From Massospora cicadina (Eukaryota > Entomophthoromycota > Entomophthoromycetes > Entomophthorales > Entomophthoraceae): a stretch of DNA of 64,000 nt. Below the pieces are notes generated by a model. The model saw nothing but the letters and a program-made list of their open reading frames with translations. It had not been told where the DNA came from and made no database searches. The translations under genes and the position numbers were made by a program. The stretch spans positions 1-64,000 of the forward strand of contig JAKSZP010012291.1 in assembly GCA_022478985.1 (NCBI GenBank). Reading direction: 5' to 3'. Below, in pieces: positions 21,499-31,382 of the stretch (position 1 is the first letter of the stretch; every line of letters begins with the position of its first letter).

Positions 21499-22723
21499 AT
21501 GGCAGGTACGATGCAACCAGTACATCAACACGCCACACTCCCAGCCACTTTCATTGGTGGAATTCAGAGTACGCGTGTATCTGGACATCCAACAAATGGC
21601 CTTATGGGAAAAATTTTGCAAAGATGTGCACACAATTTTCCCAACTGCAGTGTACATCGCACCTCACTCCATGTCATGCGGTTGGCTGGACCTAGGTTTT
21701 GAAAGCAAAAAGGCAGCAGATGAGGCTGCTGTGGTGCGCGTAGTGGTCGACCTCCCCAAAGGCAATGGGTCATCGAGACCAAATGCACCAGATAGAAAAA
21801 ATCAAACCAAATTTTCCTCACGTTTAACTTTTTGCCCACTACGGTAAAACGTGACATCTTGGAACTACACTTGAAAGATGGCCTCGCCATATATGTCAAA
21901 ATACAATCTTTGAAATGCAACGCTTCACGCTGATGCCACACCTGTGCACTGGCAAAGACATCGCAGTCCTGACCCCAACTGAGGAGATTGCAAAGGACCT
22001 AACCTAGATCCCACACTCCACTTTTATCGATATTGCAGGGCATATCACCCACCCATTCCGGGTGACCATGGACAGCGCGCCCCCCATTTGCACCCACTGT
22101 GATGCGTTCAGCCATAAGGCGCACGCGTGCCCCATCAAGGAGGGCGTCACATTCCAAGAGCGCCCCTCTGTGGCCATGGCCAGCGGAGAGGTGCACTTTG
22201 AACCAACTGCAAGTACCAAAGAGGCTTTCCCGTGGGGAGCACAAGGCTGCTACCTACTGGTAAAGCCAATCTCCCCACAAGAGTGGAAGAAGGCCAAGCA
22301 GGCCCACAGGGCCGCGGCCAAGGAAGTGCCAAGGCCACCACCGCTATCCCACACTCACAACGCCAGGAGGACATGGAAACCTTAACGGCGGAAGCAACTT
22401 GGGAATCCATCAACCAATCAGATTGGGAAGCCCATGCTGAGCAGGCCACTCAATCTGAGGATCTGATGGGGGATTTGATCTTACCCAATTGTTGCACCCA
22501 AGCTCCAGTCAAAACTGACTTGGGACCTATCCCAACTGAAAAAAAAAAATTTGACCCATTCAACGGTGCACTGAATCTATCCACACTGCAAAAAATTTGT
22601 CTGATGTCAGGAAAACAAAAAGCAAAGGCTAAAGCCAACGCAACTCTTTCTGCAAAAATTAACAAAAACCCCAATAGCGTTGCTGCTAACACCCACGCTG
22701 CTGCGAGGCCCGTGGGGATCTAG
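21499..22723 (+). pseudogene. LINE-4 ORF1: RNA-binding protein with CCHC knuckle
   Basis: Three successive frames. 21554-21847 has YLDIQQMALWEKFCKDV and GWLDLGFESKKAADEA, matching the RRM-like part of LINE-1 ORF1. 22062-22385 has the zinc knuckle CTHCDAFSHKAHAC (22089-22130) with all four ligands. 22232-22723 is a hydrophilic C-terminus with a Lys-rich patch KQKAKAKANATLSAK, suited to RNA binding. The start is uncertain: the true N-terminus probably lies before 21499 in another frame. It would form the RNP with LINE RNA. Confidence 0.85.
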
Positions 22724-22765
22724 AGAGAGGCTGGTGGGCCTGGGTGCCCACCCCTCGCACCTAAG

Positions 22766-24462
22766 ATGCAATGGGAAAACCTTCACTTTAGGGACGTTGA
22801 ATATCGCCAGAATCAAGCCTCACCGTCCCAGGCTAGGAAACTGAGTTTTTTACAACAAAATTTACCCGTGGATATCCTGGCCATCCAGGAGTCCCACTGT
22901 CCACGAGGTTCTGAGGAAACTTGGAAAACAATGCTCTCCCCATCCCTATCCTTTTGGTCAAAGCACTGTGGGGTGCTAATTTGGAAAAACAATTTTTTCA
23001 AATTTTTATCCTCAGAAACATTCCTAAATGGCTGAGTGCTTGTTGTCACTTTCTTGTGGGCTGACATAGCGCATGCAATCATCAACGTCTATGCCCCAAA
23101 TGGTGCACACGAGCATTGGGGATTTTTCTCGTCGGTCAAATCCCTCCCACTACCCCCAAACTCTTTCCTAGTCGGCGACATGAACTGTTGGCTAAATACA
23201 CAAATGGACCAGTGGCCTTCCTCAACCCACGCCCCCCAGGGTCACATAGAACTGCGCGTTCTAAAGGCCACCCTCAGACTGATGAATGTGCTGCCGTGAA
23301 AATGCCCTGCTGCTCAAAAACATGACACGTCCCCACGTCCACAATGGCCAACTAAGGTCCATGACCCACATCACCTTATCCTAATGCTGGAGAAATTCCA
23401 ACCCCACATCTCCCACTTTAAGACAACAAAAATGGAATTCTCTGTTCACTGACTGGTCTCACTAACCTACCACCTACCTGCCACAGCTGCTAAGGCCCCA
23501 CATTGGTGCAAAATCCGCCCCCCCAAGCTCGCGTCACCAGGATTTTCCACATGGGTGGAAGTGGCAACTTTGGGAAAAAAGTTTGTTGCACCATTTTGCG
23601 TGGACCCCATTTCCACATGGGCAACTTTCAAAGATGACACCATCCGCCACTCTCGCCATCTCTCCTCCAGATGCTCACGAGCCACATCGGTGGTCATTTT
23701 GCGCGCTCTGGCAGAGTTGGCACACCTGGAGTCCAACATCCCAGCTACAGGATACAGCTCTGCATGGGGCTGGAAGTGAGCGGAGGCAGCCGCCCACCTC
23801 AACGCACTTGAAAGGCAACACAAACACCGGGTCTGTGTTCAGTACAGGGCCACATGCACCACAAAGGGTGACAAATGCACCGCACACTTCTTTAAAAAAA
23901 TTTCGCTCCATGCCAGAGTATAGCCTACACACAGGTGCGAAGATCAGATGATCCATTGTGGATACACCAGCCAAAGTGGCAATCGAAACACAAAAGTATT
24001 ACTCCAAGTTGTACCAATCTGATCCAATTTAGCCAGCCAAAATGGTGGAATTTCTCAACTGAGCCCACATCCACACCATTTTCTGATACCCAGAAATAAT
24101 GAATTTGATTACTCTGAACGAATTATGGACAGCCATTTGTGGTGCACCAAACCAAAAATGCCCAGGCCCAGATGGCATTCCATATGAATTCTACAAAAAG
24201 TACTTCAAATATATATCCCTCATTGCTGCTCGCCTCACTTAACCAAAGCCTGTTGGAAACACGCCCCCTACCAGGAGGACATGAGGCCTTTACCGTCACA
24301 CTCTTCAAGAAAGGGGATAATCTAGACTTAGCCAACTGGCGCCCCATTTCTCTAACAAACACAGACACCAAAATCTTAACAAAAATCATGGCTAACCGTT
24401 TAGGGACTGTAGCATCTGCCACCATTTCTCCAGAACAATTCTTTTTATACCCAGAAGATTGA
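22766..24462 (+). pseudogene. LINE-4 ORF2, APE endonuclease and start of RT
   Basis: APE-like endonuclease in two frames: LPVDILAIQESHCPRGSEE (22766-23035), then HAIINVYAPNGAHEHW and FLVGDMNCWLNTQMDQW (23036-23299), which carry the catalytic Glu and the GD-x-N box. A degraded linker follows to 24120. The RT fingers appear in 24139-24462: LFKKGDNLDLANWRPISLTN and TDTKILTKIMANRLG. A TGA after YPED separates this from the main RT frame. In LINE-1 the same place reads FIPGRSIWNN, so the frame is lost by a small indel. Confidence 0.9.
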
Positions 24463-24489
24463 TATGGGATAACGTACACTCTGTGGCTA

Positions 24490-26169
24490 ATGTATGTCAA
24501 TCCACAGCCTCTGGGGCACTTGTATTTTTGGACCAACAGAAGGCCTATGATAAGTAAACTGGGAATACCTCAGGGCCTGCCTCCATCAATTCTGCTTACC
24601 CCTCACTTCATCAACTGGGTGATGCTGCTCACGGAATCTGCAACGATGGCAGTACGTGGCCCTGGCTTCCTAATGGAAGTAGTCCGCCCTCAAAGGGGCT
24701 TGAGACAAGGGGACCCCCTCAGCCCACTCTTATACAACTTCATCCTTGACCCACTACTGCAAAACGTGAATGCCCAACTCACTGGGGTCCATGTGCCAGG
24801 CCAAGCCCCAGTCAAGATAATGGCGTTCGCGGATGATTGTGTGGTTGGGGTGTCTAATAACCAAGATGCACGCGCGCTTAAAGCTCTCATACAGAAGTAT
24901 TCCCAGGTAAGCAACGCGGCACTGAACGCTTCCAAAACAGAAAGCATCCTCCTTGGTCTGTTTCAGAACTGCTGGACCCCAGCAATTAGCTCTCAACCTG
25001 GCCCATCTGCTCGCCCACGTCCTCGCCATACTAACTCAACACACACCACCTCACTGATGCTCCCATTTGTACCACGTCCTACCATAGGACCAGTACGACA
25101 TTTGGGCGTGTGGATGGAGGCAGGCGGATACGCGTCTGCAGTAATGGAATGCCATATTCTGGACAACGTGACAAAGCGAATCGCCTCTCTCAGAGCTCAT
25201 TCTACTTCCATTACAGGCAAGGTAGTTTTAGCCAACTCTATGCTCCTCTCCAAAGTCTGGTTCAGAGCCCACGCCATCCCCTTCTCACCAAGCTTCTTCA
25301 AATCCTTGTATGCCTTGCTGCAAGGATGGCTTTGGTCAGGCCACCCTCCACCAGTACGGCTAGAGGTCATGTTTGGCCCTCATCATAATGGTGGAATGGG
25401 CCTGCTTGACTTCAAAGCCCATGCGGCCAAGATCCTGGGCACCTGGATTGCGGCCATCACCGCCCCCACACTCCCCTCCCAACACTGGTCCCGCGCAGCC
25501 CGCTCCAACTTCTCCCGCGCCTTGGACCTCAACAATCCATCGAACCCCCACTCCCTGATGAAATACCTCGCATCACACACATTGGCTACAGGTCCTCACG
25601 GGACCAAAACCCACTACAAACGAATCCTACTCTCCATGCGGAGCGCGGAGTGGAGAATTCGTATTAGCGGACATACAACCCAAAGAGGCCGCCCCTCTCC
25701 TCAGTTCACACAAGAGGTACAAGGGCTAACCATCCATGATGGCGTGATCCCCATTCGGCCCCATGTCCTATCCAGAGTGGACTACCTGGACATGATGGAC
25801 ATCCCTTACTCCATTGAAACCCAAAAAACTATCTGGAAATACACACACCACCATCTGTTGCAGCCTCAAATCTGTTTACATGTGTGGCGCTGCCTGAGGC
25901 GGGTGTATCGTACAGCTGAGCGCTCTAACGCTTTACACTCATCCTGTGTCGTGTGTGGCCAGTATGGAACGCTGTTCCACCGCCTGGAGAAGTGCCCTAC
26001 CTCTAAAGTGATATGGCGCGAAGTCCAACGTCTGCTGGTCCAGGATCAAACGCATCCCTTCAGTCTGTCAAGAGATATGTTTGCTTCATCAATGGCCTCC
26101 CCCTTCCACCCTCCCTCCATGCTCTGGTGGTTGCAATCGCCATGTGGACCATCCACACGATTGTCTTAG
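24490..26169 (+). CDS. LINE-4 ORF2, RT palm to C-terminal zinc region (559 codons)
   Basis: The longest open frame of the window, but a fragment of ORF2 and not a complete gene. The first 30 residues are read in a shifted frame. From about residue 40 it follows the family: ESATMAVRGPGFLMEVV, GLRQGDPLSPLLYNFILDPL, the intact catalytic IMAFADDCVVGVSNN, SNAALNASKTESILLG, and GKVVLANSMLLSKVWFRAHA. Near the end comes CVVCGQYGTLFHRLEKC, the C-terminal Cys-Cys-His-Cys motif of LINE ORF2. A frameshift near 26050 moves the last 75 residues into the 26013-26282 frame. RT catalytic Asp residues are kept, yet without the N-terminal domains in frame it cannot be autonomous. Confidence 0.88.
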   Translation: MYVNPQPLGHLYFWTNRRPMISKLGIPQGLPPSILLTPHFINWVMLLTESATMAVRGPGFLMEVVRPQRGLRQGDPLSPLLYNFILDPLLQNVNAQLTGVHVPGQAPVKIMAFADDCVVGVSNNQDARALKALIQKYSQVSNAALNASKTESILLGLFQNCWTPAISSQPGPSARPRPRHTNSTHTTSLMLPFVPRPTIGPVRHLGVWMEAGGYASAVMECHILDNVTKRIASLRAHSTSITGKVVLANSMLLSKVWFRAHAIPFSPSFFKSLYALLQGWLWSGHPPPVRLEVMFGPHHNGGMGLLDFKAHAAKILGTWIAAITAPTLPSQHWSRAARSNFSRALDLNNPSNPHSLMKYLASHTLATGPHGTKTHYKRILLSMRSAEWRIRISGHTTQRGRPSPQFTQEVQGLTIHDGVIPIRPHVLSRVDYLDMMDIPYSIETQKTIWKYTHHHLLQPQICLHVWRCLRRVYRTAERSNALHSSCVVCGQYGTLFHRLEKCPTSKVIWREVQRLLVQDQTHPFSLSRDMFASSMASPFHPPSMLWWLQSPCGPSTRLS

Positions 26170-26282
26170 ATGCCATCGCAGGATCCACCCCCACCCTCCC
26201 AGAAGCTGTCCACAGATTCTGGTCTCACTTGGTGGACCACTTTCAAGAGTGGATGTTTGGATACCTCCCACCACGTTGCTGA
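26013..26282 (+). pseudogene. LINE-4 ORF2 C-terminal tail in shifted frame
   Basis: Residues from VKRYVCFINGLPLPPSLHAL on continue the family C-terminus: VAIAMWTIHTIVLDAIAG and VDHFQEWMFGYLPPR. LINE-1 ends the same way (MCTIHTIALDAFKG, EHFQAWLYGYMRPR), as does LINE-2 in looser form (ATTIWTIHNSFLHAAF). A conserved MWTIHTIVLDA block of unknown role closes ORF2 in all family members here. Confidence 0.85.
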
Positions 26283-26514
26283 CAGCTGGTCTCCTCCTGG
26301 TTCCCAGTCTGGTTTCATCAAATCAGACCCCTTCCTCCACACGTGTTTAATTGAGGCTACGGCCCCTTCACACGTTCCCTCCCCTCCCCATAAGTGGCGT
26401 TACCGCTGGCAACAAGAGATAGCATCGCTTCTCTGGGGTGCCTTCCATGTTACTAAGTTTTGTCTCTTCTGAGTCATATTCGGAAGTGTCCATCCCATGG
26501 TCAGCCTTCCCTGC

Positions 26515-26536
26515 AATAAATTAAAAAAAAAAAAGA
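26515..26536 (+). terminator. LINE-4 polyadenylation signal and A tail
   Basis: AATAAA at 26515-26520 followed by a run of twelve A residues starting at 26523, ending in the target duplication. This marks the 3' end used in target-primed reverse transcription. Confidence 0.85.
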
Positions 26537-26547
26537 GGGTCAACCCT

Positions 26548-27194
26548 AAGCTCTCCCTCTTACCCATCTTATAGATATAGGGAATAACCTGGATGAGAGA
26601 TGAGTATTAGCTGTACCTCCTAGTTTGACTTCCCCAACCCCCAGTGCAATTTACAAGGCCACTCCAACTACTTTCACTGAGTCTGCAGAACAATACTTTC
26701 AAAAATCAACCGGGTTTGCTTATATTTAAAATTTTAAGATGATTGTTGCAGGGTTAAACCCATTACAAACATATAAATCTCATAGTGGCACCCTCAATTA
26801 GAAAAAAATTGATACTTATGGTATCTCAGGTGTAAAGATTTACCTAATAAATCCTGCATATGTTTGACCTTTGGCAGAAAAGTCAAGTGTCAGGATTTGA
26901 TTTTAATCAAGTTTAGGAATTGGTAAAGCAAAATACAATTTTTGGAATGAGGATCAAACCCTGCTGGAATACTAAAGTCAATCAGATGTGTTGCTACCCA
27001 TATCAATTTGGGCTAGTAAAATCCCCATGAAACCCATCAAGAATGATATTTTCAAATAGAGCTACCATTGTTGACCTAAGCCTCCCCTCTTGTTGGTCTA
27101 CCCTGAAATCCCAGCACAATGTTTATGGTAGAGTGTTGGAGTATTGTATTTATATAATCCAAAAAATGGATTTCATGGAATTTTTTAGATTTAT
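26548..27194. other. AT-rich sequence between LINE-4 and LINE-3
   Basis: No gene and no recognised element. It joins LINE-4's right target duplication to the 3' end of LINE-3. It could be the upstream part of repeat F, into which LINE-3 may have inserted, but no F sequence available in the window covers this part. Confidence 0.35.
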
Positions 27195-28504
27195 TTTTCA
27201 TTTTATTTAATTGGGGTAGGCCAATAAGGTGACAGACAACACCAGTATAAACTCAAAAGAATTGGGAGAGGGGGAGGTAGAAGTTAGAAGTTAGAGTGAA
27301 GTTAGACATCAGAGTAGACAAGCTACTCTTGTTGTCAGCTGGTACTGCCAGGTGTGTGAGGGGTTGGGTATCCAATTTCAAGGGGCCTTACCCTATGATA
27401 GAAAAGGTATGGAGGAAGGGATCCACATGTAGAAACCAGACTGAGAACAATGATCTAATGAGTCTTTGTTGTTTTGGCTTCTTGTATCCATAGAGCCAGT
27501 CTTGGAAGTGTTCTAGTAGGTTTAGGTGAAATCTGCTGACTCTCCCACGGATGGTCAGCACAATTTCCTTGAAGGCTTCCAGCGATATTGTGTATGGTCC
27601 ATAGTTCATTGGTGACTATGAGGGAGCAGAGCGTGGGTGGTATAAGGGATTTAAGTTAGAGTGCAAGGAGGCTTTGGAGATTGACAGTTTTTGGCTTTTG
27701 TGGGTTTTAAGAAGATGCGCAATTTCACACTATATGGCTTTAGATGGCAGGCATGCTTTAAGACAGTGGTGTAGGGTGCCGTCCCCTCCACACACTGCAC
27801 ATGTCGCATGAAGAGAGTTGGAGTGGTCCGCTGTCCTTAAGGTTCATCTGAAGCAGCGCCCGGTGGTTTTTACTCTTGGCTGGAGGAGTGGGTGATGTGC
27901 GAGCCTCCAAATTGACTTCTGTGTTGAGGGTCATAAGGGATGTCCAAGACATCCAAGTAGTTGCTTCTTGAAATGGCAGGGACCATATTGTATATGTCCC
28001 TCTGGGGGTGGTGATCTGGTTTCTTTAGCGTGAAGCTTGCTCTGGGCATTCCCCTTTCCTTATTAGTGCCCATTATTATGCTCATCCATCCTTTGTGCAG
28101 GAAGATGCAGAGGATATGTTTGAACTGGGGGGTTCCCTGTGGGCCCGCTGCATTAGGATGGTTTGTAAGGTATGTGAGAATTCTGGATAGGATGTGGGGT
28201 TGGATAGTTTGAGTGCCTGTGCAAAATTGGTCCTCGCTGCTCTAGACCAGTGCTAATGTAAAAGGTCAGGGGCTAGGAATCCTCTATCCAGGTGCCCAGT
28301 ATGTGGTTGTCGCGGTCCTCAATGTCTATTAGGCCCACGCCACCACTTGGTGCTAGCTGAAGAGTTTCTCCACTGGTACATGTGGCTGGGACCAAGGCCA
28401 CAGCCATCTAAGAATTAGGGCACGTAATAATGTTATGAATGAGCTTGAGAATGAGATTGCGTGGGTGGGGAACCACAGCATTGAGAGGATAAGTGAATTG
28501 GCAG
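27195..28504 (-). mobile_element. LINE-3, 3' segment
   Basis: Minus-strand LINE end. The 3' untranslated part (27195-27320) aligns with that of LINE-1 (11235-11345), with shared GGTAGGCCAA and ACAGAC-like blocks. ORF2 C-terminal frames follow. The segment is cut at 28505 by the TRIM, resumes at 30148, is cut again at 30627 by B2, and resumes at 51144. Confidence 0.85.
27388..28500 (-). pseudogene. LINE-3 ORF2 C-terminal region
   Basis: Fragments in several frames: PYTISLEAFKEIVLTIRG and EHFQDWLYGYKKPKQ (27609-27388), the zinc region remnants CDMCSVWRGRHPT (27952-27758), and ISRSNYLDVLDIPYDPQHR (28085-27870), matching VDYLDMMDIPYSIETQK of LINE-4. All are interrupted by stops. Confidence 0.8.
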
Positions 28505-29040
28505 TGTCAGGATTCTCCCTTTATTAGGGGGAAGCCCTGACTAGGGGTCATGACTCACCTACAGGCGGATGCCATATTGCCTCCCGTTAACTTGGGTTTA
28601 GCCTGATCCAAAGTATTGAGGATCTGCCCTGATAATAAAATTATATTTAAATTTAATTCAACACTGGCGACTAATTCTGAAGATGTTAAAAATCAATATG
28701 CTTGCAGCAAAATCCTTTTAGAGCTTGCACCTAATCAAGTTACTCTTTTTGGAGCACTGGCAAATTATGCCAAGGATGCTCCCACTCCTTGTAATATTAT
28801 TTATATATATATCAAAATGTGGAATCAATGCCAACTCTTTTACTATTCCAATTCCTTCCTTTCCCAATCCATTGAGGTCCTATATATACCCCAAGAATCA
28901 TTTTAATATAATACCATTTCTCACAATCTCCTTTTCATTTTTAGCTTTAATTAGGGCCTAAATGGCCTATTAACTCGCTGGGGGCTTTGGGGCCCTGACA
29001 ATAAAGGCCAGGTTGGAGTTCCTTTCCTGAAGTCCTGACA
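28505..29040 (+). repeat. TRIM 5' LTR
   Basis: TGTCAGGATTCTCC to GTCCTGACA. A TATATATA box at 28881-28888 sits where the second LTR has TATAAATA. It aligns along its length with 29617-30147. Confidence 0.88.
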
Positions 29041-29041
29041 G

Positions 29042-29054
29042 TAGTTCTCACTAC
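29042..29054 (+). promoter_or_regulatory. TRIM primer-binding site, degenerate
   Basis: TAGTTCTCACTAC matches TGGTGCTCACTAC, the site of elements A, B, C and D, at 11 of 13 positions, and stands directly after the LTR. Confidence 0.6.
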
Positions 29055-29194
29055 AGATGCCCCCAAGTTCTCAGTAAAAGCTAAAATGGAAGGAGGAGGG
29101 GCGGTCCCTGGCCTCTGACCCAAGAGGGCAAGCCAGGATGGGGGCTAATGGCCCCTGAAAATAGCCTGGGCGTCCAAGCCCATGTTACCAGGGT

Positions 29195-29560
29195 GTCAAC
29201 TCCAATGCCAGCTATTATGTTGATGCCAGCCCCAGCACCAATTCTGGGACCTCCTCCTGATGCTGGCCCCAGCATCAATGCTAGGTGTCAACCCCAATGC
29301 TGGGACCTCCTCCCAATGCTGGCCCCAGTGCCAATGCCAATTATCAACCCCAATGCCAGGACCTCCTCCCAATGCCAGCCCCCATGCTGATGCCAGCCCC
29401 AGTGATGATGCCAGGTGTCAACCTCAATTCTGGGACCTCCTCCCAATGCTGGCCCCCACGCTGATTCTGTCCCCGGCACCAATGCCAGGTGTCAACCCCA
29501 ATGCTGGGACCTCCTCCTGATGTCAGCCCGCGCTAATGCTGGGTGCCAATCCTGATGCTG
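29195..29560 (+). repeat. TRIM internal GC-rich minisatellite
   Basis: Five units share a GGGACCTCCTCC-type core (near 29245, 29301, 29358, 29430, 29503). Spacing is 56-57 bp for the first gaps and 72-73 bp for the last two; the longer form has an extra GATGCCAGCCCCA-like block. Plus-strand frames through it encode only Pro-, Ala- and Met-rich repeats and are not taken as genes. Confidence 0.85.
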
Positions 29561-29616
29561 GCTCTATGCTGATGGCCCCGCCTCAGCTCTGACCCCTAGT
29601 TAGGGCTTGGGGGCTC

Positions 29617-30147
29617 TGTTGGGATTCTCCTTTTATTGGGGGAAGCCCTGAATAGGGGTCACAACCCGTCTATGGGCAGATGCTGTATTGGACTCCCCAC
29701 TAACTTGGTTTGAGCCTGATCCAAAGTATTGGGGATCAGCCCCAAAATCAAATTATATTGAACTCTAACTTGACACTGGAGACTAATGCTGAGTATGTCA
29801 AAACTTAATTGGGCTGTGGCAAAATTCTTTCAGCGCTTGCACCCAATCAAGTTACCCTTTTGGGAGCACCAGCGACTTATGCCAAGGATGCTCCCACTAT
29901 CCTTGTAATATTATTTATATTATTTGAATCAGAATTCCATGCCAACTCTTAACTATTCCAATTCCTTCCTTTTCCAATCCATCAAGGTCCTATAAATACC
30001 TCAAGGATCATTTTAATAAAGTACCGTTTCTCACAAACTCCTTCCGTTTTTGGCTTTACTTAGGGCCTAAATAGCCTATTAACTCGCTGGGGCTTCAGGG
30101 CCCTGACAATAACAGGCTGAGTTGGAGTCCTCCCCAAAGTCCCAACA
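29617..30147 (+). repeat. TRIM 3' LTR
   Basis: TGTTGGGATTCTCC to GTCCCAACA. TATAAATA at 29991-29998 and AATAAA at 30015-30020 give a plausible promoter and polyadenylation signal about 20 bp apart. Confidence 0.88.
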
Positions 30148-30626
30148 GGCAACTGTCACTCACCCTGTTAGTCCTGGTGATTTTCCCTTAAGTGAAGTGA
30201 TGCGGTTGGACATCCAATGTAGTAGGTTGTTCTCAATTGTCTCGTTGGTATACCCCCTGTTACCAGCCACATCCTAAGTTGGCGGACTGGGTTGTCTGAT
30301 AGGGTGTTGCAAAGGGCAGGATGATTATCTTGCTTTTGTAAGTATCTGTGGGGCTTGGGTGATGTGGTCCATTTGGTAATGTACTTGCCAAAGAAAACGA
30401 TTTCTATCCTCTTTTTTAATTGATGCATTGCTCATATTAAAATACTCCTCCAGGGTGTGCTCAAACTGCTGGGCATCTTCATTGATAGCTAAACCTTCCA
30501 TGAAGTCGTCCACAAAGGCCAGTATTTTGACTGCTGGTTGGCCTTTTGAAGTGATTCCATGAGGCGTGAGTCAAAACGCAAAGGAGAAGATCTATGCTAA
30601 AGTTGTACAGTAGTGGGCTGAGGGGG
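30148..30626 (-). pseudogene. LINE-3 ORF2 middle segment (RT palm-thumb)
   Basis: Minus-strand RT remnants matching LINE-1 12500-13010. The antisense of gtggacgacttcatgg-like sequence near 30510 gives a degraded FADD region (KILAFVDDFMEGLAINEDAQ), with the first Asp changed to Val. It ends at AGGGGG, where B2 inserts at 30627. Confidence 0.75.
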
Positions 30627-31320
30627 TGTAAAAACTTATAAGTTTTCCAAATTTATTCTCGGCCAATAACCCTTATAGATAATAAATGCACAGGTTCAGG
30701 TTTTGTGCTATTCTCCGCGTTGTATACTAGTAGTTGATATAATTGTCTGATAATAGTATGGAGACTATTATCTGTAGTTTAATGAAATTATTAGATTTTG
30801 GTCCAACGCTGAGCCAGTATTTTCTCTAGAAATACTTATGATGTCCAGTTTATAGATTTGTTCCCTTGTGCCGCCTAACTTGATCTATGCTTAAATCCTG
30901 TTTATGTTTTCTCTGGTTTGACACACTGTCAGCAGCAATCCCTTATTTAATTCAACTTCTTCTCTGGATCCCCACTCAGATCCTTACTCTTTATCTTAAA
31001 TAGTTTCTCAAATATCGCACACAACTTTTATATCCTTGAGAAAAAATATAACTCATAATGGATTCTGATTAAAGTATATCTGTAAAGTAGTGTACAATAG
31101 TCTATAGTAGTGTGTTTTTACTAGTGAATTCTTTAGATAATTTAATTGAGGAATTCAGCTTAACCCTCAGTTGCCACCTCCTCAATGAAATGGAAGCTGT
31201 TGCCATCAAATCCTCATCTCAGCAACGATGGTCTTCCCCATATTGTCTAGGATTCCGTCATTGGACATTCTTGAGACCTAAAATGGAAAGAGTCAGAAAA
31301 TTAGTTTTTAATGTTTTTTT
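30627..31320 (-). repeat. B2 3' LTR, part 1
   Basis: Starts TGTAAAAAC and aligns with 50014-50700 and, in reverse, with B 17400-18102. Interrupted at 31320 by LINE-2. Confidence 0.88.
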
Positions 31321-31382
31321 AGTACTAGATGGTCCCAACCCAAGGGGGATTCATCGATATTTATTGAATTACGCCTGGGCTC

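Larger units (their letters stand above)
21258..26530 (+). mobile_element. LINE-4: near full-length APE-type LINE
   Basis: A 5.27-kb element with ORF1 and ORF2, AATAAA at 26515-26520, a poly-A tail, and a 17-bp identical target duplication on both sides. It carries the longest open frame of the window. It is the plus-strand relative of LINE-1 and LINE-3. The exact duplication suggests it is among the younger insertions here, though ORF1 and the start of ORF2 are already frameshifted. Confidence 0.93.
28505..30147 (+). mobile_element. TRIM: small non-coding LTR retrotransposon
   Basis: Two direct repeats of 536 and 531 bp (28505-29040, 29617-30147), both TG to CA, flank a 576-bp interior. The flanking five bases are GGCAG (28500-28504) and GGCAA (30148-30152), and removing the element restores the LINE-3 sequence. 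A primer-binding site matching 11 of the 13 bases used by the gypsy elements lies right after the first LTR. The interior has no gag or pol, only a minisatellite. These are features of a terminal-repeat retrotransposon in miniature that depends on other elements for mobility. Confidence 0.88.

Noticed and set aside
24754..25580. Minus-strand frames under LINE-4 ORF2
   Set aside because: These are shadows of the 559-codon RT frame.
24490..26169. The longest ORF as a host gene
   Set aside because: It contains RT catalytic boxes and LINE C-terminal zinc motif, with poly-A and target duplication around the element.
29148..29520. Pro/Ala/Met-rich frames in the TRIM
   Set aside because: They follow from the minisatellite sequence, start and stop at random among units, and match no known protein.
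29195..29560. Regular repeats resembling a CRISPR array
   Set aside because: Units are adjacent and variable, without unique spacers, and lie between LTRs of a eukaryotic TRIM.
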